From contig CP070669.1 in NCBI GenBank assembly GCA_020351835.1, positions 2,165,789 to 2,213,909 of the forward strand: a stretch of DNA of 48,121 bases, written 5' to 3'. Origin of the DNA: Nitrospirota bacterium (GTDB taxonomy: Bacteria > Nitrospirota > Thermodesulfovibrionia > Thermodesulfovibrionales > BMS3Bbin05). The notes beneath the pieces are model-generated. The model was not told where the DNA came from and searched no databases. It saw nothing but the letters and a program-made list of their open reading frames with translations. Within the stretch, counting starts at the first letter, position 1, and each line of letters opens with the position of its first letter. This document shows, piece by piece, positions 1-9,114 of this stretch. The position numbers and the translations under genes are program-made.

Positions 1-1
1 G

Positions 2-208
2 TTCGTCGTAGCTAACAAGACAAGGGGGAAGGATGACCTCCGGTTCATTAAGGATACACTTGGTGATATGGTCTACCTTGGGGCCATCTCGTTCTCCGAC
101 TGTATAATGCAGTCCGACATAGAGGGAATATCGCCCTTCGATAACTGCCCCGACACTGTCAAAGAGGTGGACGAGCTCAAGAGCAACCTTGCAAAGCATC
201 TGAATTGA
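2..208 (+). CDS. CooC-like nickel-insertion ATPase, C-terminal fragment
   Basis: Only the last 68 residues are in the window; the frame is open from base 2 to a TGA at 206-208. The visible end reads FVVANKTRG, then LGDMVYLGAISFSD, then DIEGISPFDNCP and a final helix. This resembles the C-terminus of CooC/MinD-like P-loop ATPases, which help mature the nickel centre of CO dehydrogenase/acetyl-CoA synthase. The P-loop lies upstream and cannot be checked. The folate and MetF genes that follow in the same direction support a Wood-Ljungdahl role. A different ParA/MinD-family ATPase is the main alternative. The next ORF starts 2 bases after the stop, so the two are probably co-translated. Confidence 0.7.
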   Translation, partial: FVVANKTRGKDDLRFIKDTLGDMVYLGAISFSDCIMQSDIEGISPFDNCPDTVKEVDELKSNLAKHLN

Positions 209-209
209 A

Positions 210-794
210 ATGAGCGGTATTACCGAAGAAAAGAAGCGCCTAAGGGATAAGATGACAGGTATCCTTGATTCGATGTCCGAAGATGAAAGAAGGTCGAAGA
301 GCAAGATGATCAAAGATAATCTTCTTGAACTGAAGGAATATAAAGATGCGCGTAACGTTATGCTGTTTGCATCTTTCAGGAACGAAGTGGACACAATGCC
401 TATCATCAATGATGCGTTGATGAACAAGAGCAATGTGATCCTTCCGAGAGTTAATACATCCAAAAGGGAACTTGAGCTATGTTCGATAACCAGCATTGAT
501 GACCTTGGTCCGGGATACTCGGATATACCCGAACCCCGTTCTGACAGAGAAGGTATGTTCGATCTCAGCAGCATAGATCTAATAATGCTACCGGGGCTTG
601 TCTTTGATCCAAATGGTGGTCGCCTCGGATATGGTGGAGGGTATTATGACAGGCTTTTACAAGATACGGACATTGAACCTACGCTCGTTGCTGTAGCATA
701 CTACGAGCAAATGATCGAAACTGTTCCAGCCACTGAAAGGGACCGTAAGGTTCATATAATAGTAACCGACAAAAAGACCTTTATGGTGAACTGA
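210..794 (+). CDS. ygfA: 5-formyltetrahydrofolate cyclo-ligase
   Basis: This 194-residue protein has the usual length for the family that converts 5-formyl-THF to 5,10-methenyl-THF with ATP. The N-terminus has the basic helical region seen in the family ([10 protein letters not shown]). The hallmark nucleotide/folate loop [15 protein letters not shown] lies near residues 136-150, preceded by [10 protein letters not shown]. It starts 2 bases after the CooC-like stop and has no clear Shine-Dalgarno sequence, which fits translational coupling. Its likely job beside the methyl branch is to rescue folate trapped as 5-formyl-THF. The stop is 2 bases before folE. Confidence 0.92.
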   Translation: MSGITEEKKRLRDKMTGILDSMSEDERRSKSKMIKDNLLELKEYKDARNVMLFASFRNEVDTMPIINDALMNKSNVILPRVNTSKRELELCSITSIDDLGPGYSDIPEPRSDREGMFDLSSIDLIMLPGLVFDPNGGRLGYGGGYYDRLLQDTDIEPTLVAVAYYEQMIETVPATERDRKVHIIVTDKKTFMVN

Positions 795-796
795 TA

Positions 797-1360
797 ATGA
801 ACAAAAAGAAGATAGAAAAAGGCGTAAGGCTGATTCTTGAGGGCATCGGTGAGGACCTGGAGAGGCCCGGGATACAGAAGACCCCCGAGAGGGTGGCCTC
901 AATGTATGAGGAGATATTCTCCGGAATAGGAACATCCGGCGAGGACCTTCTTCAGCCGATCGAGGGCGAAAGCCATGATGAGATGGTACTGCTCAAAGAC
1001 ATTCCTTTCTATTCGGTATGCGAGCATCACCTTTTACCGTTCTTCGGCCGTGCACATATCGCGTACGTCCCCGGTAAGGGCAGGATCGTAGGCATAGGAG
1101 ACCTTGCCAGGGCACTGGAGGTCCTTGCCAAGAAACCCCAGGTCCAGGAGAGACTTACATCAGAACTTGCGGATATGCTAATGGACAGGCTTAAACCTAA
1201 AGGTGCCATGGTAATCATCGATGCCGAGCACCTTTGTCTGAGCATGAGGGGAATTAAGAAACCTGGGTCGAAGACCGTTACGTCAGCGGTCAGGGGTATT
1301 TTCAGGACCAAGGAGTCTACCAGGGAAGAGATGCTTGAACTGTTGAAAAAGGGCGATTAG
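797..1360 (+). CDS. folE: GTP cyclohydrolase I
   Basis: This is the first committed enzyme of tetrahydrofolate synthesis (GTP to 7,8-dihydroneopterin triphosphate). The 187 residues match the family length. Zinc ligands are visible as C75-E-H-H78 (in [12 protein letters not shown]) and C147 (in [11 protein letters not shown]), and the QERLT and SAVRGIF motifs are conserved. It sits 2 bases after the cyclo-ligase and before folD, so cofactor synthesis is coupled to C1-folate use. The zinc and substrate residues look intact. No other pterin or folate synthesis gene is in the window. Confidence 0.96.
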   Translation: MNKKKIEKGVRLILEGIGEDLERPGIQKTPERVASMYEEIFSGIGTSGEDLLQPIEGESHDEMVLLKDIPFYSVCEHHLLPFFGRAHIAYVPGKGRIVGIGDLARALEVLAKKPQVQERLTSELADMLMDRLKPKGAMVIIDAEHLCLSMRGIKKPGSKTVTSAVRGIFRTKESTREEMLELLKKGD

Positions 1361-1411
1361 AAACTTACGTTAATGTGAGTATAAATATCATTTTTCTTAA
1401 AAGGAGGATGT

Positions 1412-2320
1412 ATGTCTGCCAAGATAATCAGCGGTAAGGATATAGCCGCACAGATCAGGGAAGAACTGAAAAAAGAGGTCGAGGAGATGAAGGAAAAGCA
1501 TAACGTAATACCGGGTCTTGTTACTATCCTCGTCGGGGAGAACCCTGCCTCGATAAGCTATGTTACAGGGAAGCAGAAAACGGCCCATGAGCTGGGCTTC
1601 AACTCCATACAGGATGACCAGCCTGAGGATATATCCGAAGAGGACCTGCTGGCACTCGTTGATAAGTACAATAAGGACCCTCAGATACATGGCATACTGG
1701 TCCAGCTTCCCCTGCCAAAACATATTGATGAGAAGAAGGTACTTAACGCCATAGACCCTGATAAGGACGTAGACGGTTTTCACCCGGTCAATGTCGGTAG
1801 GCTCATGATCGGCGGAAAAGAGGCCAAGTTCCTCCCCTGCACGCCCGCAGGCATTCAGGAGCTAATAGTGCGCTCGGGCTTTGAGACCAAAGGGGCCGAG
1901 GTCGTGGTCGTAGGGCGTTCAAATATAGTGGGAAAACCGATAGCTAACATTATGCTGCAGAAAGGTGAAGGAGCTAACTCAACTGTGACGGTAGTTCACA
2001 CCGGGACAAAGAACCTCGATGAGCACTGCAAGAGGGCTGACATATTGATCGTAGCAGCAGGTGTACCGGGTCTTGTAAAACCTGAGTGGATCAAACCGGG
2101 CTCCTGTGTTATAGATGTCGGGGTCAACCGGGTAGGAGAGAAGAAGAGCGAAAAGACAGGAAAGATGATAGCTATCTTAAGAGGCGACGTAGATTTCGAG
2201 GCTGCAAAGGAGATAGCGGGTGCAATAACACCTGTACCGGGAGGCGTCGGGCCCATGACCATAACTATGTTAATGAAGAACACCGTAAAATCTGCAAAGA
2301 CTTCGGCAGGTATAGAGTAA
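1412..2320 (+). CDS. folD: Methylene-THF dehydrogenase / methenyl-THF cyclohydrolase
   Basis: This bifunctional enzyme interconverts 10-formyl-, methenyl- and methylene-THF, the central steps of the Wood-Ljungdahl methyl branch. The 302 residues are of standard length. Visible motifs are the substrate signature YVTGKQKTA near 50 (catalytic Tyr and Lys), GILVQLPLP, DKDVDGFHP, the Rossmann motif VVGRSNIVGKP near 170, and the C-terminal PVPGGVGPMT. A strong ribosome site, AAAAGGAGG, precedes the ATG at 1412. The 51-base gap after folE contains no obvious terminator. Cofactor preference (NAD or NADP) cannot be told from sequence. Confidence 0.96.
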   Translation: MSAKIISGKDIAAQIREELKKEVEEMKEKHNVIPGLVTILVGENPASISYVTGKQKTAHELGFNSIQDDQPEDISEEDLLALVDKYNKDPQIHGILVQLPLPKHIDEKKVLNAIDPDKDVDGFHPVNVGRLMIGGKEAKFLPCTPAGIQELIVRSGFETKGAEVVVVGRSNIVGKPIANIMLQKGEGANSTVTVVHTGTKNLDEHCKRADILIVAAGVPGLVKPEWIKPGSCVIDVGVNRVGEKKSEKTGKMIAILRGDVDFEAAKEIAGAITPVPGGVGPMTITMLMKNTVKSAKTSAGIE

Positions 2321-2353
2321 AGAAAAGAAGACTATATTTTTTAGGAGATATAA

Positions 2354-4450
2354 ATGGCTGAAGATAACACAACAGCATTGAACGAGCCGTACAGGCCATA
2401 TGGTGCCGATATAAAGGAGACCAGGCCATACTCGCCATGCAGGGCGGCATGCCCCGCACATACAGATGTGCAGGCCTATGTGGGCCTTATAGCGCAGGGA
2501 AAGTATACTGAAGCTTTCGAAGTGATCACCTCGGTCAACCCTATCGCATCCGTATGTTCGATGATATGCCATCATCCCTGTGAACAGGCATGCAGGCGCT
2601 GCGGAGTTGATGAACCGCTGGCTGTCAGACATCTCAAGCGTTTTGCTATAGAAAGGTCGCAGGACTATCGTCGTGCAAAGAGAAAGCTGACAAAGAAGAC
2701 CAGGGGAAAGAGCATCGGAGTAATAGGGTCAGGTCCGTCCGGTCTGACGGCAGCCAATGATCTCGCAAGCCTCGGTTATGACGTGACGATATATGAGCGT
2801 CATCCGGTCCTTGGGGGTATGCTGGCGTCGGCTATCCCACCTTACAGATTGCCCCGGGAAATGTTGAACGAGGACATTGATGATGTAATATCGAAGGGCA
2901 TTAACGTCAAGACCGGCTTTGAAATAGGGCGCGACCGGAAGCTTGAGGACCTGATGAAGGACCATGACGGTATAGTCATAGCAATAGGGCTTTCACAAAG
3001 CCGTTCTCTGAACATCCCGGGGGTCGAAGGGGACGGCGTTCTCCTTGCCATACCCTTCCTCGAGGACGTGGCGTTTGACCGGAAGCCGGACCTTGGAAAG
3101 AAGGTCCTCGTAATAGGCGGCGGTAATGTCGCTATGGATGTGGCGCGAACAGCGCGCAGAATGGGTGTCAAGGATGTATCAATGGTCTGCCTGGAGAGCG
3201 CCGAAGAGATGCCCGCCTGGAAATGGGAGATAGACGAGGCTATTGAAGAAGGAGTGACCATAGACAACAGATGGGGCCCGAAAGCAGTAAAGCGTGAAAA
3301 CGGTAAAGTACAGGGGCTTGAGGTCGTAAAAGTAAATTCGGTATTTGATGACAAGGGCAGGTTCAACCCGTCATTTGATGATAAGACCACAAAGATCATC
3401 GAGGCCGATACTATCATAATAACGATCGGCCAGATGTCAAACATGTCCTTTCTGAAGGATGGCCCGGTGAAGCTGGATGAAAGAGGCCTTATACAATGGG
3501 ACCGCGATACTCATATGAGCAGCGCCTCGAACGTTTTCGTGGCCGGTGAGGTAGTGACCGGTCCCGGTTCGGCAATAGCTGCCGTTGCAAGCGGTCACAG
3601 GGCGGCCATGGCACTTCATCTCTACCTGCAGGGTGAAGAGATAAAGGGTAATCTTCCTGAACATGAAAAGGATAAGATAGATCAGCTTCCCGGTAAAGTA
3701 GTGGATCTTCTTGACAGGGAACAGCGGCAGGAGATAAAGCACCTGCCACCCGAAGTAAGGTGTGATACATTCACTCATTTCGAGATCGGATATGATGAAG
3801 CAGAGGCTCTCAAGGAGGCCGGGCGCTGCAGAGGATGCGGCGGCGGAGCCGTCGTGGACCCTAACAGATGTATGGCCTGTCTTACATGCCTCAGGGTCTG
3901 CCCATATGGAGCCCCGAAGGTCTTCGCTGTCTCTGAGATAAGACCCGAGTACTGTCAGGCGTGCGGGCTCTGTGCTCCCGAATGCCCGGGCCAGGCCATA
4001 AGCATGGTGAGCTATGATGTGAATGAGATAAGGAGCTCCATGCCGGATATTATAGGAAAGAGAGACCCGAAGAGAAGTGATCCCGTCATAGCGGCCTTTC
4101 TCTGTACCCACCATACCGGTGTGGGCGGGTTCAATGTCCCGGGAAATATCAGGACCATTCCTGTTCATTGTATAAGCCGCGTAGATGTGCTGGATGTTCT
4201 TAGCGCTTTCAGTAACGGAGCGGATGGTGTGGCTGTTATACGATGTGCCGACGGATCATGCAAATATAAAGGAGTGGCTAAAAGGGTATCGTCCCGGATC
4301 GGACGTGCGCGTGAACTTTTGAGCATGCTTGGGATAGAGAATGAGCGGACCGAAATGCTCACCGCGTCATCAACCAACGGGAACAGGTATTCATCCGTTT
4401 GTACAGAGTTTTCGGAGAAGATAAAAGAGCTAGGGTTGAGAAGTTCCTGA
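2354..4450 (+). CDS. GltD-like flavoprotein fused to 2x[4Fe-4S] ferredoxin and FlpD/MvhD domain
   Basis: This 698-residue soluble redox fusion has three parts. Residues 1-110 carry a GltD-type Fe-S domain with Cys 29, 33, 68, 72, 76, 80 and 83. Residues 118-425 hold FAD and NAD(P) Rossmann motifs (GVIGSGPSG near 122-130, VIGGGNVAMD near 253-262). Residues 490-550 hold a CRGCGGG turn and two ferredoxin clusters (C506/509/512/516 and C534/537/540/544). Residues 577-680 resemble MvhD/FlpD, the subunit that passes electrons between hydrogenase or formate dehydrogenase and heterodisulfide reductase, with C584, C606, C631 and C636. Followed by metV and metF, it probably delivers NAD(P)H- or ferredoxin-derived electrons to methylene-THF reductase. 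The partner is inferred. A ribosome site, TAGGAG, precedes the ATG. Confidence 0.85.
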   Translation: MAEDNTTALNEPYRPYGADIKETRPYSPCRAACPAHTDVQAYVGLIAQGKYTEAFEVITSVNPIASVCSMICHHPCEQACRRCGVDEPLAVRHLKRFAIERSQDYRRAKRKLTKKTRGKSIGVIGSGPSGLTAANDLASLGYDVTIYERHPVLGGMLASAIPPYRLPREMLNEDIDDVISKGINVKTGFEIGRDRKLEDLMKDHDGIVIAIGLSQSRSLNIPGVEGDGVLLAIPFLEDVAFDRKPDLGKKVLVIGGGNVAMDVARTARRMGVKDVSMVCLESAEEMPAWKWEIDEAIEEGVTIDNRWGPKAVKRENGKVQGLEVVKVNSVFDDKGRFNPSFDDKTTKIIEADTIIITIGQMSNMSFLKDGPVKLDERGLIQWDRDTHMSSASNVFVAGEVVTGPGSAIAAVASGHRAAMALHLYLQGEEIKGNLPEHEKDKIDQLPGKVVDLLDREQRQEIKHLPPEVRCDTFTHFEIGYDEAEALKEAGRCRGCGGGAVVDPNRCMACLTCLRVCPYGAPKVFAVSEIRPEYCQACGLCAPECPGQAISMVSYDVNEIRSSMPDIIGKRDPKRSDPVIAAFLCTHHTGVGGFNVPGNIRTIPVHCISRVDVLDVLSAFSNGADGVAVIRCADGSCKYKGVAKRVSSRIGRARELLSMLGIENERTEMLTASSTNGNRYSSVCTEFSEKIKELGLRSS

Positions 4451-4487
4451 ACATAATTTAGCTAATACAATTAAAGGAGCATGAACT

Positions 4488-5201
4488 ATGATAGTTGGAT
4501 CACAGAAACCCATCGATGAGATATGGGATATGGTCAAAGAGTTCAAACGCGTGATAGTTTTTGGGTGCAATACCTGCGTTGCAATATGTCACGCCGGTGG
4601 AAGCAAGGAGGCAGAGACTATAGCTTCCATGCTCAAAATGCGTTCTTCAAACGAAGGGGTAGATATGGATGTCAGCAGCACGTCGGTCATGAGACATTGT
4701 GAGCCCGAGTATTTCGACGAAGTTATTGATGAACTTAGATCATATGACCTTGTCCTATCCACTGCCTGCGGCGTGGGTGTCAATTTCCTTTCAGAGCGCA
4801 TAGGGAATATTCCCGTTTATCCGGGAATAAATACATCCTTCTTCGGTGCCGTCCCCGAGGCAGGGGTCTTCGAGGAACTATGTGCGGGTTGCGGAGACTG
4901 CATACTTCATATGACCGGGGGTATTTGCCCGGTGGCCCGGTGTTCAAAGACACTTATGAACGGCCCGTGCGGCGGTACTAACGAAGGCAAATGCGAGATA
5001 GGCAAGGATGTCGACTGCGCCTGGTATCTTATCGTTCAGAGGATGAAGGACCTGGGAACTATTGAGAAGCTCTCAGAAGTTATCCCTCCTCGCAGCTGGT
5101 CTACATCAAGGGATGGAGGACCAAGGAGAGTATCCGTTGAGCATATAAGAGAGTATGAGGAATCAGCAGAACAGAAAACCGAAGCAGGAGGGAGCAAATG
5201 A
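4488..5201 (+). CDS. metV: MetV, cysteine-rich partner of methylene-THF reductase
   Basis: This 237-residue protein matches the MetV family (methylenetetrahydrofolate reductase C-terminal domain protein). MetV forms a complex with MetF in acetogens and many anaerobes. The N-terminal half has FGCNTCVAICHAGG and STACGVGVNFL. The C-terminal half has the dense Cys region CAGCGDC, GICPVARC and GPCGGTNEGKCE, suited to iron-sulfur or zinc binding. The ribosome site AAAGGAG lies 8 bases before the ATG. Its last four bases overlap the metF start (ATGA), so a 1:1 complex is likely. It also follows the redox fusion by 37 bases, which makes that protein the obvious electron donor. Confidence 0.9.
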   Translation: MIVGSQKPIDEIWDMVKEFKRVIVFGCNTCVAICHAGGSKEAETIASMLKMRSSNEGVDMDVSSTSVMRHCEPEYFDEVIDELRSYDLVLSTACGVGVNFLSERIGNIPVYPGINTSFFGAVPEAGVFEELCAGCGDCILHMTGGICPVARCSKTLMNGPCGGTNEGKCEIGKDVDCAWYLIVQRMKDLGTIEKLSEVIPPRSWSTSRDGGPRRVSVEHIREYEESAEQKTEAGGSK

Positions 5202-6169
5202 AAAGCGAAAGCAATCTCGAAAAAGTGATCGCAAGCGGTAATCCCGCCGTGACGGCAGAGCTCGGTCCTCCGATGAGCGCAAATGGACACGAAGTAAGAG
5301 AAAAAGCAAAATTGCTCAAAGGGTTCTGTGACGCGGCTAATATAACTGACTGCCAGACAGCGGTCGTAAGGATATCCAGTATTGCTGCTGCTTATATGGC
5401 CCTCCAGGAAGGGGTAGAACCCGTTATGCAGATGACTTGCCGTGACCGGAACCGTATTGCGATGCAGGCGGACCTCCTGGGTGCCGCAGCTTTAGGCCTT
5501 AAAAATTGCCTGTGTCTTGCAGGAGACCATCAGAACTTCAGTGCTGCAGGGAGGTTGAAAGGCCACCCTGGTGCCAAGAACGTTTATGATGTCGATACAT
5601 GTCAGCTTGTCGGTATTCTGAAAAAGATGCGCGACGAGGGATTACAGGAAGGAGGCGACAAGCTGGAGGAGGCACCAAAGTTCTTTATAGGCGCATCATG
5701 GACGCCTATGGGCGACCCGATCGATTTCAGGCCTGTGAACCTCATGAAGAAGGTGAACTCCGGAGCGGATTTTATCCAGACCCAGGGAATATACGATATC
5801 GAAGGGTTCAGGGCCCAGATGGAGAAGGCCCGTAACCTGGGTCTACATGAGAGAACTGCCATTCTTGGTGGCATTATCGTTCCTCGTAGCGGGATGATGC
5901 TCAAGTATATGGACTCATCCGTCGCCGGAGTGTCGGTGCCAAAAGCACTTATCGACAGGATGATGAAGGCGAAGGAGGCAGCCGGAGACGACAAGAAGAA
6001 AGCAAAGGCACTGCAGGAAGCGGAAGGAATAAAGATAACGATCGAGCTTATCCATCAGGTCCTTGAGACCCCCGGAGTTAAGGGTGTCCATATTCAGGCT
6101 ATCGAATGGGAAAGTGCGATAGAGGGGATAGTGAAAGAGGCCGGGCTTTATCCGAGGCCTTCGGTATAA
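5198..6169 (+). CDS. metF: 5,10-methylenetetrahydrofolate reductase
   Basis: This 323-residue TIM-barrel flavoenzyme reduces methylene-THF to methyl-THF, the methyl donor for acetyl-CoA synthase or methionine synthase. Family motifs are VTAELGPP near the N-terminus (catalytic Glu), ADLLGAAALGLKNCLCLAGDH in the barrel, and FIQTQGIYD. The start overlaps metV by 4 bases (ATGA). It carries no C-terminal NADH-regulatory domain, as expected for the MetFV type. Context with CooC, folD and metV favours the Wood-Ljungdahl pathway, though the same enzyme also feeds methionine synthesis. Confidence 0.95.
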   Translation: MKSESNLEKVIASGNPAVTAELGPPMSANGHEVREKAKLLKGFCDAANITDCQTAVVRISSIAAAYMALQEGVEPVMQMTCRDRNRIAMQADLLGAAALGLKNCLCLAGDHQNFSAAGRLKGHPGAKNVYDVDTCQLVGILKKMRDEGLQEGGDKLEEAPKFFIGASWTPMGDPIDFRPVNLMKKVNSGADFIQTQGIYDIEGFRAQMEKARNLGLHERTAILGGIIVPRSGMMLKYMDSSVAGVSVPKALIDRMMKAKEAAGDDKKKAKALQEAEGIKITIELIHQVLETPGVKGVHIQAIEWESAIEGIVKEAGLYPRPSV

Positions 6170-6178
6170 GAGGATATA

Positions 6179-6979
6179 ATGTCAAAGGTCACGATCAATA
6201 CGCTCCTTAGCAAGAAGGCTGAAGGGAAAAAGATCACAATGCTGACAGCTTATGACTATCCTTCGGCAAAGATAGTCGATGAAGCAGGTATCGATGCCAT
6301 CCTTGTAGGTGATTCTCTTGCAATGGTAGTACAGGGCCTGGAGAACACACTTCCTGTAACAATGGATGAGATGATCTATCATACCAGGATGGTGTCCCGG
6401 GCCGTTGAGAACGCTATGGTAATTGGTGACATGCCGTTCATGTCCTACCAGGCATCTCGCAGGGAGGCGATACATAACGCCGGGCGGTTCGTTAAAGAGG
6501 GTGGTGCATCAGGGGTGAAGATAGAGGGAGGACTTGAGGTTGTCAAGACTGTCGAGAAGATAGTCAGGGCGGAGATACCGGTGGTCGCTCATATCGGCCT
6601 TACTCCTCAGGCCGTACACAGAATGGGCGGCTACAAGGTACAGGGGCGCTCTGACAAAGCTCAAAAAAGGCTAAAAAAGGAAGCCGAAGAACTGCAGGAT
6701 GCCGGGGCGATATGTCTGGTGCTTGAGGCCGTTCCTACAGAGCTTGCACAGGAAATAACCGAAATGCTCTCTATCCCGACTATCGGCATAGGGGCAGGAC
6801 CACACTGCGACGGGCAGATATTGGTCCTTCATGATGTTATCGGGATGTTCGATCGCTTCGTTCCGAAGTTCGTAAAGAAATATGCCAACCTCAAAGAGGA
6901 TGCTCTGAAAGCCATAAGAAGATACAAGGAAGAAGTAGAAGAAGGCAATTTCCCTACGGAAAAAGAGAGCTTTAAATAG
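6179..6979 (+). CDS. panB: 3-methyl-2-oxobutanoate hydroxymethyltransferase
   Basis: This is ketopantoate hydroxymethyltransferase, which moves a hydroxymethyl group from 5,10-methylene-THF to 3-methyl-2-oxobutanoate in pantothenate/CoA synthesis. The 266 residues include [24 protein letters not shown] (metal-binding Asp), HIGLTPQ and [19 protein letters not shown], all typical. It begins 9 bases after metF with the ribosome site AAGAGG. It is probably the last gene of the plus-strand C1 operon and a consumer of its product. It converges with thiE, leaving a 25-base gap with no clear terminator hairpin. Confidence 0.97.
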   Translation: MSKVTINTLLSKKAEGKKITMLTAYDYPSAKIVDEAGIDAILVGDSLAMVVQGLENTLPVTMDEMIYHTRMVSRAVENAMVIGDMPFMSYQASRREAIHNAGRFVKEGGASGVKIEGGLEVVKTVEKIVRAEIPVVAHIGLTPQAVHRMGGYKVQGRSDKAQKRLKKEAEELQDAGAICLVLEAVPTELAQEITEMLSIPTIGIGAGPHCDGQILVLHDVIGMFDRFVPKFVKKYANLKEDALKAIRRYKEEVEEGNFPTEKESFK

Positions 6980-7004
6980 ACAGGCTGTACATCATCTGTT
7001 CTTC

Positions 7005-7646
7005 TTAGTCCCGGCCGGCCTTCTGCTTTCTCTCATACTCTTTGACAGTCTCGACCATTCTTTTTGCGGTCCTATAGGGATCATCTGCTTTAAGGATATA
7101 AGATGCTAGTGCTACAGCATCTGCTCCGGCATCGAATATATCCACCAGTACATCCTGTTCTATTCCACCTATAGCTACTATCGGCGTATGTACATGCTTC
7201 CTGACCTGATTAAGCATATCAGTACCTTTCGGTCTCCCGGCATCCTTGGTAGTCGTGTTATACATGGGCCCGAAACCGATATAATCTGCAGCTCCTGCAG
7301 ACGCTAACAGCGCTTCATCCAGACTATGGGTCGAGATCCCAACAGTCCTGTCTCCCATTATCCTTCTGGCATGCACAAGAGGAAGGTCATCCTGACCCAG
7401 ATGTGCTCCGTCGGCATCCACCGCTATCGATATATCACAATGATCATTAACTATATATTTTGCACCGTAATCCTGTGTTAACCTTCTTAGAACCTCTGCA
7501 TTGCGTAATATCTCTTTACGCGTAAGGGACTTTTCGCGATATTGAACAAAACGGATCCCTGCATCCAGCACCGTCCTCACCTGGTCCTCTATACTTAGGT
7601 CCGATACGGTCCGGTCCGTAATAAAACATATTCCGCCAAAGTACAT
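7005..7646 (-). CDS. thiE: Thiamine-phosphate synthase
   Basis: This 213-residue TIM-barrel protein joins the pyrimidine and thiazole precursors of thiamine. Motifs are FVQYREK near residue 34, YIVNDHCDIAI-like text, ADGAHLGQDD, GISTHSLDEA, YIGFGPMYNTTTK (phosphate site) and IVAIGGI. A GAGGG ribosome site precedes the ATG. It is the last gene of the long minus-strand run, 61 bases after accC. No other thiamine gene and no TPP riboswitch was found next to it. The TPP element could sit at a distant promoter. Confidence 0.94.
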   Translation of the reverse strand: MYFGGICFITDRTVSDLSIEDQVRTVLDAGIRFVQYREKSLTRKEILRNAEVLRRLTQDYGAKYIVNDHCDISIAVDADGAHLGQDDLPLVHARRIMGDRTVGISTHSLDEALLASAGAADYIGFGPMYNTTTKDAGRPKGTDMLNQVRKHVHTPIVAIGGIEQDVLVDIFDAGADAVALASYILKADDPYRTAKRMVETVKEYERKQKAGRD

Positions 7647-7707
7647 ATCATATCCCTCTAATTATGCAAAGCAAAGACCTATGGGTGTTGGTTATTATTG
7701 CAGCAGG

Positions 7708-9057
7708 TTATGCATGACCGTTAATGGTCTCACAGAAGTGGGTATCGAACTCCCCCTCCAGGAACTTTCCGTTCCTCAGAACCTTCTTATGGAAAGGTAT
7801 TGTCGTCCTTATCCCCTCGATCATGAACTCATTAAGCGCCAATATCATATTATCTATCGCCTCTCTCCTGGTAGGAGCATGTACTATTACTTTTGCGATA
7901 AGAGAGTCGTACTGAGGAGATACTTCCCACCCCGAATATGCTGCAGTGTCTACTCTGATACCAGCGCCTCCAGGCTGGAAAAAGAACGATATCTTCCCGG
8001 GCGATGGAATGAACGATTTTGGGTCTTCTGCATTTATTCTGCACTCTATCGAATGTCCTTCGAGAACTACATCGCTTTGCTTAAGCTCCAGTGGATTCCC
8101 GGCTGCCAGCTTTATCTGTTCCTTTATGATATCTATGCCGGTTACCATCTCCGTTACAGGATGCTCTACCTGTACTCTCGTATTGATCTCGATGAAATAC
8201 ATATTATCTTCCTGGTCAACAACAAATTCCACGGTCCCGATATTCTCATAATCCATGGCCTCGGCCACCTTTACAGCGTATTCACCGATCTTCCTCCTCA
8301 TCTTATCATCAAGAAAAGGAGATGGGCTTTCTTCGATAAGCTTTTGGTGTCTTCTCTGTATTGAACAGTCTCTCTCTCCGAGGTGAAGGATATTACCCTT
8401 ATTATCGGCCATGATCTGAACCTCTATATGCCGTATAGAAGGCAGGTACTTTTCGATATATAGATCGCTACTCCCAAATGCAGTAAGGGATTCCCTCTGA
8501 GCCGTAGAAAAGGATCTCTGCATTTCATCCTGCGACTCCACTATCCTCATTCCTCTGCCACCCCCGCCTGATGACGCCTTGAGAATAACGGGATATCCCA
8601 CTTTCTTGGCGATCTTTACCGCCTCCCTCTCATTCTTCACTATTCCGTCACTGCCCGGAATAACGGGTATCGAATGCTTCTTCAGAAGCTGTCTCGCCTT
8701 CGCCTTATCTCCTCCGGTCCTTATGTTCTCGGGTTTCGGACCGATGAATGTTATACCGGAGTTCTGACATGTCTCTGCAAACTGGATATCTTCTGACAAA
8801 AAACCATATCCAGGGTGGATCGCCTCTGAATCTGTTATCTCGGCGGCACTCAAAATGACCGGGATGTTAAGGTAGCTTTGCGCGGGATCTGCAGGACCGA
8901 TGCAAACAGCCTCATCGGCCATTTTTACATGAACTGCCTCTTTATCAACATCCGAATACACGGCAACAGTGCTTATACCAAGTTCCTTACATGCCCTGAT
9001 CACTCTTACCGCTATTTCGCCTCTGTTAGCTATCAAGACCTTTTTAAATATCTTCAA
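7708..9057 (-). CDS. accC: Acetyl-CoA carboxylase, biotin carboxylase subunit
   Basis: AccC carboxylates the biotin on AccB with bicarbonate and ATP, the first half-reaction of malonyl-CoA synthesis. The 449 residues show LIANRGEIAVRVIRAC at the N-terminus, the ATP-grasp glycine loop SSGGGGRGMRIV near 165, EKYLPSIRHIEVQ, EINTRVQVEHPVTE and the C-terminal biotin carboxylase domain. The start codon is TTG (9057-9055), supported by AAGGAG six bases upstream. It follows accB by 57 bases. The carboxyltransferase genes accA and accD are not in the window. Confidence 0.97.
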   Translation of the reverse strand: MKIFKKVLIANRGEIAVRVIRACKELGISTVAVYSDVDKEAVHVKMADEAVCIGPADPAQSYLNIPVILSAAEITDSEAIHPGYGFLSEDIQFAETCQNSGITFIGPKPENIRTGGDKAKARQLLKKHSIPVIPGSDGIVKNEREAVKIAKKVGYPVILKASSGGGGRGMRIVESQDEMQRSFSTAQRESLTAFGSSDLYIEKYLPSIRHIEVQIMADNKGNILHLGERDCSIQRRHQKLIEESPSPFLDDKMRRKIGEYAVKVAEAMDYENIGTVEFVVDQEDNMYFIEINTRVQVEHPVTEMVTGIDIIKEQIKLAAGNPLELKQSDVVLEGHSIECRINAEDPKSFIPSPGKISFFFQPGGAGIRVDTAAYSGWEVSPQYDSLIAKVIVHAPTRREAIDNMILALNEFMIEGIRTTIPFHKKVLRNGKFLEGEFDTHFCETINGHA

Positions 9058-9114
9058 GATTTCTCCTTTTGATCATTATCTTTAGATCACAGGGACATTC
9101 TGACCCGCAGTTCA

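Noticed and set aside
3437-4168. A 243-residue minus-strand ORF
   Set aside because: It is the antisense shadow of the redox fusion gene, whose Fe-S and FlpD motifs are clear.
7647-7707. Possible TPP riboswitch before thiE
   Set aside because: The 61-base gap is too short and lacks the CUGAGA core.
7681-8364. A 227-residue plus-strand ORF
   Set aside because: It lies inside accC on the opposite strand, and the product has no family motif and odd composition. accC is certain.
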